This document shows positions 50,667 to 57,374 of a stretch of 64,000 bases of DNA, piece after piece. The DNA is from Hamadaea tsunoensis DSM 44101 (GTDB lineage Bacteria; Actinomycetota; Actinomycetes; Mycobacteriales; Micromonosporaceae): contig NZ_AUAX01000029.1 in assembly GCF_000428945.1 (NCBI RefSeq), positions 1 to 64,000 of the forward strand. Direction: 5' to 3'. The translations under genes and the position numbers were made by a program. Within the stretch, counting starts at the first letter, position 1. Every line of letters begins with the position of its first letter. A model generated the notes under the pieces. The model saw nothing but the letters and a program-made list of their open reading frames with translations, was not told the DNA's origin and made no database searches.

Positions 50667-51161
50667 TCAAGCAACCCGAACATCAGCGTAGGGTCCGGCG
50701 TCGGCGGCCTCGCCGCAGGCGATGGACAGGCGATCCGAGGTCGACAGCGACGAGGTCGTCGGAACGAGGAAGATGCCGAGGATCGCCTTGAAGGTCTCGC
50801 CCTCCGCGTCTCCGGGACGGCGTACCGAGACGGCGGACACGTGGTCGCATCCTGAGATACCGACGATCGCGTCGAACAGCCGCGACGCAGAGGCTGTCGA
50901 GCGGCTGCCGCAGGCGGAGATGCTGGACTCGGCGCCGTCCGGCTGCGTCTCCGTCAGGTGCCAGCAGGTGTTGATCGTCGCCGGGCTGGGCTGTTCGAGC
51001 CAGAGCGTCAACGTGTTCCCGGCCTCGACAACGGACTTGTCGATGATGACCGCGGTCGACGGGATCTGATGCGGACTCGGCGCGGCACCGACGTCGGCGG
51101 TCGGATTGCAGGCGGCCAGAGCCAGCGGCAGCAGCGCAGGACCCAATCGGCGAAGTCGCAT
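50667..51161 (-). CDS. Small lipoprotein of unknown function
   Basis: 164 residues. MRLRRLGPALLPLALAAC gives a signal sequence with lipobox LAAC (Cys 18), so it is probably anchored outside. The mature part is beta-rich with paired Cys (INTCWHLT, ISACGSR, GISGCDHV, SIACGEA). No family recognised. It lies downstream of the SDR gene on the same strand, with 159 bp between them. Confidence 0.75.
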   Translation of the reverse strand: MRLRRLGPALLPLALAACNPTADVGAAPSPHQIPSTAVIIDKSVVEAGNTLTLWLEQPSPATINTCWHLTETQPDGAESSISACGSRSTASASRLFDAIVGISGCDHVSAVSVRRPGDAEGETFKAILGIFLVPTTSSLSTSDRLSIACGEAADAGPYADVRVA

Positions 51162-51320
51162 GGTGCTTCTCCTTCGGATCGGGCAGCCCGAGGCGCCGAT
51201 GTCACAGCGCGCATGCCGGAGGCGACCGCGGCAGAGCGCGCTCGCCCAGGCACGGCCATCATCGCATAGACGTGCATGCTGCCGGCCGTTGTTCGTCGGC
51301 GGACAGCACTCCTTGGACGG

Positions 51321-52139
51321 CTACTTCGCGGTGTGGCGGCGGATCATTCCCGCCGCCAGTGGCGCATTGTTCAGATCTCCCGCCGCGATCCGGGCCGCGA
51401 TGGTCCGCCGCACCATGGCCCCGGCGACCCGGGGGAAATGGCGGGCGATCGCCATCTCGAAGCGTCCCCGCGACGTGGTCGCCACGTCCCGCAACGGTTT
51501 CGGCGAGGTCGCCGCCTTCACGATCGCGTCGACGACGCCGGCGGCCGGTTCGTACCGGGAGACGCCCTGGAGGGACAGTCCTGCTTGGACGGTCGCGTCG
51601 TGGATCGGGGACTCGACCATGCTGGGGTAGACGACAGTGACGCCGATGTGCGTACCGGCTTCGAGGCGCAGGGCGTCGGCGTACGCGGCCAGTGCCCGCT
51701 TGCTCACCCCGTAGGCGGCGGCCAGCGGGAGGGGGAGCACGGCCATCCGGCTCGACACGAAGATCACCCGGCCGCGGGCGGTTTCCAGGGCGGGCATCGC
51801 GGCGGCGGTCGTGTTCCAGGCCGCGATCAGGTTGACTTCGAGCTGGCGGCGGGCTGCTTCGCCGGGCGCGTACTCGGCCGGGGCCGGGCCGCCGACGCCG
51901 GCGTTGTTGATCAGGAGGTCGAGGCCGCCCAGCTGATCGACGGCTCGCCCCACGCCGGCGGCGGACGCGGAGCTGTCGGTCAGGTCGCAGCCGAGCACCG
52001 GTACGCCGTTCACGTCCCCGTCGCGCAGGTCGAGTCCGACGACGCGGGCGCCGGCGGCGGTGAACCGGTCGCACAGGAGGCGCCCGAAGGTGCCGGCGGC
52101 TCCGGTGACGATGACGCGCCGACCGGTCAACGTGTTCAT
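51321..52139 (-). CDS. Short-chain dehydrogenase/reductase
   Basis: 272 residues. Cofactor motif VTGAAGTFGRLL at 11-22, Asp at the end of strand 2 (VVGLDLRDG, suggesting NAD), LLINNAGVGG near 80, and catalytic Ser/Tyr/Lys in VSSRMAV and AAAYGVSKRAL (YxxxK). The C-terminal MVRRTIAARIA is longer than in the minimal fold. It overlaps the monooxygenase stop by ATGA, so the two are one operon, and probably acts on the monooxygenase substrate or product. Likely under the TetR regulator at 53527-54171. Confidence 0.92.
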   Translation of the reverse strand: MNTLTGRRVIVTGAAGTFGRLLCDRFTAAGARVVGLDLRDGDVNGVPVLGCDLTDSSASAAGVGRAVDQLGGLDLLINNAGVGGPAPAEYAPGEAARRQLEVNLIAAWNTTAAAMPALETARGRVIFVSSRMAVLPLPLAAAYGVSKRALAAYADALRLEAGTHIGVTVVYPSMVESPIHDATVQAGLSLQGVSRYEPAAGVVDAIVKAATSPKPLRDVATTSRGRFEMAIARHFPRVAGAMVRRTIAARIAAGDLNNAPLAAGMIRRHTAK

Positions 52140-53455
52140 GCGGGGTCCTTCCAGAGGATGCCGCGGTGGTCGGCGGCGCGGCGGGTGCCCGCGGCCAGTT
52201 CGCGGGCGGCGAGGTCGATGTACGCGTCGAAGTCGATCCGCATCGCCGGTCGCCGGTCGCCCCACCGGTCCCGGGCGGCGGCGAGCTGGGCGGCGCAGTC
52301 GGCGCGCTGCTCGGCCGGGGTCGGCAGCGCGTACGTGCCGGCGAGGTGGGCGGCGGCCAGCCGGGCCTGGGCTTCGACGACCGGCAGGGCGGCGCCGGTG
52401 GACTGCATGAGGCCGACGAACATCAGGCCGGGCGCGTCGAGGTGGAACACCCGCCGGTAGAGCGGCAGCGTCTCCGGGCCCGCGCCGAGCAGGGCCGGGT
52501 CGAGGAACGGCAGGTCGACGCGGTAGCCGGTGCACCAGACGATGAGGTCGACGTCCTCGCAGCTGCCGTCGGTGAAGGTGACCGTGGTGCCGTCCACCCA
52601 GCTGATGCCGGGCCGGGGCGCGATCTCGCCGTGGCTGATGCGCGACAGCAGGCTGTCGGAGAGGGTCGGGTGGTCCTGCAGGAAGCCGTGCGCGGGGTCG
52701 GGCAGGCCGTACCGGCTCGGCTTGCCGACGGCCATCCGCAACGTCGTCTGGCTGATCCGCTGGCGCAGCCGCCACGGCAGCCGTTTCGCGAGCGCGCCGT
52801 TGAGGGTGTCGGACGGCTTGCCGAGCAGGTACTTCGGCACGATCCAGACGCCTCGGCGCAGCGAGATCAGGGTGCTGTCGGCGGCGTACGAGGAGTCGAC
52901 CGCGATGTCCATGGCCGAGTTGCCCCCGCCGACGACGAGTACGCGCTTGCCGGTCAGTTGCGCCGGATCGCGGTAGTCGTGGCTGTGCATCTGCTCGACG
53001 GTGGCCTGGCCCGGATAGGTCGGCGTCTTCGGGACGCTGTTGTGCCCGTTGGCCACGATGACCGCCGCGTACACGTCGGTGGAAGTGCCGGAAGGCCCGC
53101 GGACGGTGACTTCCCAGCGCTCGCCGACCCGGCGGACCTGCTCGACGGTGTGCTGGAGCCGGACGTGCCGGAGCAGGCCGTGCGTCTGGGCGTAGTCCTG
53201 CAGGTACGCGGCGACGCGCGCGTGGTCGGGGTAGTCCGGCCAGCCGGCGGGCATCGGGTGGTCGGCGAACTCGGTGCGGCCCTTGCTGGTGTTGAGGTGC
53301 AGCGTCCGGTACGCCGACGAGTGCGGGCCGCCGATGACCCAGAGGCCGCCGACGCGCTCGCCGGGGTCGAAGCAGACGGCGGGCACGCCGCGGTCGGCGA
53401 GGGCCTTGAGGGTGGCCAGGCCCGAGGGGCCGGCGCCGATGACCGCGACCGTCAC
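52136..53455 (-). CDS. Flavin-dependent monooxygenase (FMO/Baeyer-Villiger type)
   Basis: 439 residues. The GTG at 53455 has a perfect AAGGAGG upstream; the 25 codons before it are non-coding. FAD motif AVIGAGPSGLATLKAL at 4-19, the HSHDYRDP box near 155, NADPH motif VLVVGGGNSAMDIAVD near 175, and LIVWCTGYRVDLPFL near 310 (the FATGY-like element). Oxygenates a hydrophobic substrate or a nitrogen/sulfur centre. An 18-bp TetR-type palindrome lies 30 bp upstream. The operon continues into the SDR gene. Confidence 0.93.
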   Translation of the reverse strand: MTVAVIGAGPSGLATLKALADRGVPAVCFDPGERVGGLWVIGGPHSSAYRTLHLNTSKGRTEFADHPMPAGWPDYPDHARVAAYLQDYAQTHGLLRHVRLQHTVEQVRRVGERWEVTVRGPSGTSTDVYAAVIVANGHNSVPKTPTYPGQATVEQMHSHDYRDPAQLTGKRVLVVGGGNSAMDIAVDSSYAADSTLISLRRGVWIVPKYLLGKPSDTLNGALAKRLPWRLRQRISQTTLRMAVGKPSRYGLPDPAHGFLQDHPTLSDSLLSRISHGEIAPRPGISWVDGTTVTFTDGSCEDVDLIVWCTGYRVDLPFLDPALLGAGPETLPLYRRVFHLDAPGLMFVGLMQSTGAALPVVEAQARLAAAHLAGTYALPTPAEQRADCAAQLAAARDRWGDRRPAMRIDFDAYIDLAARELAAGTRRAADHRGILWKDPA

Positions 53456-53484
53456 GGTCGACCTCCTTGCAGCGGTGGTACGAA

Positions 53485-53502
53485 ATCCAACGTGTGTTGG
53501 AT
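53485..53502. promoter_or_regulatory. TetR operator, site 1
   Basis: ATCCAAC-GTGT-GTTGGAT, perfect 7-bp arms, in the promoter gap of the monooxygenase operon and just past the end of the tetR gene. The same 18-bp pattern recurs at 54183-54200. Confidence 0.75.
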
Positions 53503-53526
53503 AATGGCCCGCCGACCCGGGAGGCG

Positions 53527-54171
53527 TCAACCCGCCCGGTACATCCGGTCGAGCCAGCGGTGCACGAAGGCGCGGAACTCGACCCGCTCGTCCTCGCCCG
53601 CGGCGACCCCGACCACGTGCCCGTGCACCGACCAGACGAGGCTGCGTACGGCGATGTGCGGGGACGGCTCGTCGAGCAGGCCGAGGGCGCCCGCGGCGAC
53701 GAGCACGTCCTCGACCGCGCGGTACAGCGGCAGCGAGTACGCGACGTCGAGGTCGGCGTGCAGGTCGGGCTCGGCCCAGCGCAGCAGCCAGAGGGAGGTG
53801 GTCTCGGGCACCCGCTCCAGGAAGTCGACGAACACGTCGAGCAGCGCGTGCAGCCGGGCGAACGCCTCCTCGCGGCCCGAGCGCAGACCTTCGTGCGCGG
53901 CGGCGACCGCGCCGGACAGCGCCTCGCTCTCGGCGGTGAAGACGCGGGCGAAGCAGGCCCGGTAGAGGGCGGCCTTGGCGCCGGCGTGATGGTGCACGGT
54001 GGCCACGTCGACGCCGGCCGCGGCGGCGACCTCCCGCAGCGAGACGGCGTCGTAGCCGCGCCGGGCGAACAGGGCCGTCGCCGCGGTGAGAATGGCCTCG
54101 CGCGTGTCGCGCTGCTCGGTACGCCGCGGCCGGCCGGGCCCGCGCTTGCCGTCCATGGTCATGCCCGCCAT
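53527..54171 (-). CDS. TetR-family transcriptional regulator
   Basis: 214 residues (ATG 54171, with further ATGs at 54162 and 54156). A basic N-terminus (GKRGPGRPRRTEQRDTREA) precedes the TetR helix-turn-helix at about 25-70 (ILTAATALFARRGYDAVSLREVAAAAGVDVATVHHHAGAKAALY). The C-terminal ligand domain is helical and family-unspecific. Matching 18-bp palindromes flank it, one before the monooxygenase and one in the divergent gap to the MFS gene, so it probably represses itself, the exporter and the monooxygenase/SDR operon. Confidence 0.93.
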   Translation of the reverse strand: MAGMTMDGKRGPGRPRRTEQRDTREAILTAATALFARRGYDAVSLREVAAAAGVDVATVHHHAGAKAALYRACFARVFTAESEALSGAVAAAHEGLRSGREEAFARLHALLDVFVDFLERVPETTSLWLLRWAEPDLHADLDVAYSLPLYRAVEDVLVAAGALGLLDEPSPHIAVRSLVWSVHGHVVGVAAGEDERVEFRAFVHRWLDRMYRAG

Positions 54172-54182
54172 TCTGCCCTACA

Positions 54183-54200
54183 ATCCATCAACTGTTGGAT
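54183..54200. promoter_or_regulatory. TetR operator, site 2
   Basis: ATCCA-TCAACTGT-TGGAT, same length and outer arms as site 1, in the 54-bp gap between divergent tetR and MFS genes, where it can control both. Confidence 0.65.
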
Positions 54201-54225
54201 TAGTGTTCCCGAGATCGGAGCCGCC

Positions 54226-55569
54226 GTGGACGAGCGCCGCCTGCCCCGCGCCGGGTTGCTGGCCTTCGCCGGCGGCTCGCTCGGCATGGGCATCTGGGTC
54301 ACCGTACCCGGGCTGCTCCTGCTGTTCTTCCTCACCGACGGGCTCGGCGTCGGCCCGCTCGCGGCCGGTCTCACCCTGCTGCTGCCGAAGATCGCCGACG
54401 TCCTGCTGCACCCGTGGGTCGGCCGCCTGTCCGACGCCGACCGCCGCCGCCGCGGCCACCGGCGCCGCCTGATGCTCCTCGGCTGCCTGCTGCCCGCCGG
54501 CTTCGCACTGATCTTCGCGGTGCCGGGCGGGCTGGTCGGCGTACCGGCGGCGGTGTGGGTCGCGGTCGCGTTCATCGCCGGCAACCTCGCCTTCGCGCTC
54601 TTCCAGGTCCCCTACCTGGCCACCCCCGCCGATCTCGCGATCGGCTACCACGAGCGCACCCGCCTCATGGGCTTCCGCATGGTCGTGCTCACCCTCGGCA
54701 TCCTGCTCAGCGGCGTCCTGGCTCCCCAGCTCTCCGACCATCTCGGGTACGCGTACATGGGCGTCCTGCTCGCAGCCGGGATGCTCGCGACGATGCTGAT
54801 CGGCGTACGCGGAGTCCGGCTGCTCGACACCGCCGCCCCCGCACCGGTCACGGACGGCCACGCCGCCCCGGGCCTGCGCGCGCTGCTGGGATCCTTGCGG
54901 GACAAGCAGTTCCGGCCGCTGGTGACCAGCTACCTGACGATGTCCACGACCTCGCACCTGGTCCTGGCCGCCGTCCCGTACTACGCCGTCTACGAGCTCG
55001 GCCGCCCGAAACTGACGACCGTGCTGGTCGCCGCGTTCGTCGCCCCGGCCCTGCTGGCCACCCCGCTCTGGGTACGCGTCGCCCGCCACATCGGCAAGCA
55101 GACCGGCCTGCTCGCCGCCCAGCTCGCGTTCGTGCTCGGCTGCGTGATCCTGGCGCTCGGCCGGTCGGTCGGCCTCGGCGTACTGATCACGGCCGTCGCG
55201 GTGCTCGGCATCTCGTTCGCCGCCCTGCAACTACTGCCGTTCTCGATGCTCCCCGACGTCGTCCGCGCCGCCGACCCCGCGAAAGCGGGCTCGTACACGG
55301 GAGTATGGACCGCCGCCGAGGCGACCGGCGGGGCGCTCGGCCCGTACATCTTCTCGGCCTGCCTGGCGATCGGCGGATTCGTCGGCTCGACCGTGAACGA
55401 GGACGTCGCGCAGACGCCGCTGGCGCACGACATGATCCGGCTCGGGTTCGGGGCGGTCCCGGCGGTGCTCATGCTCCTTGCGGTACTGCTCCAGCGCGGC
55501 TACACGCTCGATCGCAGGCTCCGGGACGCACCGGTTGAGGAGCTGAGCGCCGTCACCAGCGGCCGATGA
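54226..55569 (+). CDS. MFS transporter, GPH/MelB-like
   Basis: 447 residues from GTG 54226 with GGAG six bases upstream. Twelve hydrophobic helices. The loop motif HPWVGRLSDADRRRRGHRRR after helix 2 and its partial repeat RVARHIGKQTGLL in the second half are typical of the sugar:cation symporter (MelB/GPH, MFS_2) branch. QVPYLATPADLAIGYHERTRLMGFRM also fits. Divergent from tetR across an operator, so likely induced with the monooxygenase operon; import of the substrate or efflux of a product are both possible. Confidence 0.9.
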   Translation: MDERRLPRAGLLAFAGGSLGMGIWVTVPGLLLLFFLTDGLGVGPLAAGLTLLLPKIADVLLHPWVGRLSDADRRRRGHRRRLMLLGCLLPAGFALIFAVPGGLVGVPAAVWVAVAFIAGNLAFALFQVPYLATPADLAIGYHERTRLMGFRMVVLTLGILLSGVLAPQLSDHLGYAYMGVLLAAGMLATMLIGVRGVRLLDTAAPAPVTDGHAAPGLRALLGSLRDKQFRPLVTSYLTMSTTSHLVLAAVPYYAVYELGRPKLTTVLVAAFVAPALLATPLWVRVARHIGKQTGLLAAQLAFVLGCVILALGRSVGLGVLITAVAVLGISFAALQLLPFSMLPDVVRAADPAKAGSYTGVWTAAEATGGALGPYIFSACLAIGGFVGSTVNEDVAQTPLAHDMIRLGFGAVPAVLMLLAVLLQRGYTLDRRLRDAPVEELSAVTSGR

Positions 55570-55623
55570 TCTGCTCCGGGCGTACGCGGAACTCGCAACA
55601 GTCGTCGTCGAACTCGTCTTCGG

Positions 55624-56358
55624 CTATAGCGCGTACAGGCAGATGGTGAGGGCGATGACGATCGCGAGCCCGTAGCCGCCGGCGGCGAGGGCGACGACGC
55701 GGACCTGGCGCGCTTCCGGCCACGGCAGGCGCGCGAGGATCGCGGCGAGCGCGGGTAGCACGAGTACGCCGTGCAGGCTGATCGCGTGCACCGGCTTGAG
55801 GAACCCTCCCAGCCGGTACGCGAGTTCCTGGTGCCCGGTGTTGGTGAGCACGACCCCGCGGGCGATCATGGCGGCGCCGGACGCCAGGCCGATGAGCAGC
55901 GTGATGAACCCTGCTTGTAGTGCGAGCCGCATGCCGGCCGGGGCGTCCGGCGGGTGGCGGAGGGCGTTGACGGCGAAGGCGACCAGCACGACGACGAGCA
56001 CCGCGCCGCCGAAGGCGAGCGTCATCGCGACCGACCGGTTGATCGTGGTCGACATGTTGAAGTGCGACGGTACGCCGCGCCAGGCCTGGACGGTGATCCC
56101 GAGGACCTCCAGCACGCAGTCGGCGGCGAAGACGGCGAGCAGGATGGTCCGCAGCCGCGGGGAGATCCGCAGGTAGGAGGTCACCCAGGTGATCGTGGCC
56201 AGCGTCAGGCCGAACGACAGTCCGAACGTCGCCGGCTTGCGCCAGGAGACCGGGCCTTCCCACGGCCCGCCGGCGACCAGGAACACCGCCAGGTGGAACA
56301 GGCCGGCGCCGACGAGGAGCGCGGCGATCCGGTAGGCGGCACGGTCGATGGTTCGCAT
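55624..56358 (-). CDS. Polytopic membrane protein, unknown function
   Basis: 244 residues, seven predicted helices, starting MRTIDRAAYRIAALLVGAGLFHLAVFL. Conserved-looking loops: GGPWEGPVSWRKPATFGLSFG and WRGVPSHFNMSTTINRSVAM. The pattern recurs in actinobacterial integral membrane proteins without assigned function; no transporter or enzyme motif is seen. Tail to tail with the MFS gene. Confidence 0.78.
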   Translation of the reverse strand: MRTIDRAAYRIAALLVGAGLFHLAVFLVAGGPWEGPVSWRKPATFGLSFGLTLATITWVTSYLRISPRLRTILLAVFAADCVLEVLGITVQAWRGVPSHFNMSTTINRSVAMTLAFGGAVLVVVLVAFAVNALRHPPDAPAGMRLALQAGFITLLIGLASGAAMIARGVVLTNTGHQELAYRLGGFLKPVHAISLHGVLVLPALAAILARLPWPEARQVRVVALAAGGYGLAIVIALTICLYAL

Positions 56359-56446
56359 GGGGGACAGCCTCGCGCATCGGCGGCGGGACCGCGTCCGCCC
56401 GGTGGCGGCATCCGCGCCTACTCCACCGGCAGTACGCGCGGTGGGG

Positions 56447-56475
56447 TTCGTCGGCCACAAATTCGTCGGCCACAA
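56447..56475. repeat. 14-bp direct repeat
   Basis: TTCGTCGGCCACAA at 56447-56460 and 56462-56475, a 15-bp period, immediately upstream of the zinc-ribbon gene; the second copy supplies a CACAAT -10-like hexamer. Confidence 0.8.
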
Positions 56476-56482
56476 TGACGTC

Positions 56483-56872
56483 GTGACCGATGATCGGACA
56501 ATGCCCGGCGGCTTCCAGCCGTTCGACGAGCGGGTCCGGCGGCTGCGCGATGCGTGGGTCGCGGGTGGACGCGATCAGGCTCTGCTCACCACGGGAATGA
56601 CGTACTTCGCGGTCTACTGCTGGGGGATGAACTACCGGATCGGCGACCCGGCGGCTCCGGCGTACGATGCCGGCCTGGCGGAGTTCGTCACCGCCTCGTA
56701 CGAGTACAACGGCGGGGCGGACGGCTGGATCACCCTGCTCCACGGCCGTGAGTACTGCTCGACCTGCGGTGACCGGTTCAGGTTGGAGAACCTCGGGATC
56801 TGCACGGGCTGCCTGCGCCACACCTGCTACGGCTGCGGCCGACACGCCGGCTGCCCCGGCGAACTGCTGTAG
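56483..56872 (+). CDS. Small protein with C-terminal zinc-binding cluster
   Basis: 129 residues from GTG 56483 (MTDDRTMPGG). Residues 15-90 are a soluble domain with VYCWGMNYRIGDP and TASYEYNGGADGWITLLHG. The last 38 residues hold four Cys pairs, CSTCGDRF, CTGCLRHT, CYGCGRHA and a final Cys, like a treble-clef or double zinc ribbon. No ribosome site, so possibly leaderless. Function unknown; the Cys cluster suggests nucleic-acid or protein binding. Confidence 0.7.
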   Translation: MTDDRTMPGGFQPFDERVRRLRDAWVAGGRDQALLTTGMTYFAVYCWGMNYRIGDPAAPAYDAGLAEFVTASYEYNGGADGWITLLHGREYCSTCGDRFRLENLGICTGCLRHTCYGCGRHAGCPGELL

Positions 56873-56914
56873 AGAACGCCTTCTGGCCACAGGGAGGCTG
56901 TGGGTCGATCGTCG

Positions 56915-57060
56915 AGATCGAATACCGCTATGACGGCACCGCGATGCCGATTCTCTTGATCGAATACCGCTATCGTGGCAAGAGAGCGCTTTCATGCCGT
57001 ATTGACGGTATTTGATCACGATGCTGGGGCCGGGACTGCCGTCATGGCGGTAAATGATCA
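56915..57060. repeat. Family A intergenic element, copy A3 (146 bp)
   Basis: Units 56915-56938 and 56957-56980 (forward), 56995-57018 and 57037-57060 (reverse), spacers 18, 14 and 18 bp as in A1 and A2. The two left units read GATCGAATACCG rather than GATCAAATACCG, while the right units keep TTTGATCA or AATGATCA. The centre is AGAGAGCGCTTTC. It lies between the zinc-cluster gene and the AfsR-type regulator. Confidence 0.95.
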
Positions 57061-57181
57061 CCGGCCGCCGGGGTGTTCGGCTTGAGTGCAGGCGGCCCGA
57101 TTCTTGCAGCTCCCCGGCTCTTGATCATGCAGGTGACGCGTACGCGGCAGGCCACGCCTCCAAGGGGCCGGGGCGCAGAAA

Positions 57182-57197
57182 TACGTCATCTGACGTA
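57182..57197. promoter_or_regulatory. 16-bp palindrome upstream of the AfsR-type gene
   Basis: TACGTCA-TC-TGACGTA, perfect 7-bp arms, 177 bp before the start. It could be an operator for an autoregulated or cAMP-type/GntR-type regulator. The rest of the 314-bp gap shows nothing clear. Confidence 0.5.
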
Positions 57198-57374
57198 GGC
57201 GAGCTCGCCGGTTGGTTGCCTAGCGTCGACACCGCGAGGTCACCGCGATCGTCCGCGATTTTCATCCGTACGCACACCGCGCCGGGACGCTTCGTCCCCG
57301 CGTACGCGTGATCGTGTTGGGCGGCGATCTGAGGTGACTCCAAGTCTGTTGCTGGATGAGGCGGTGGGGTTGTC

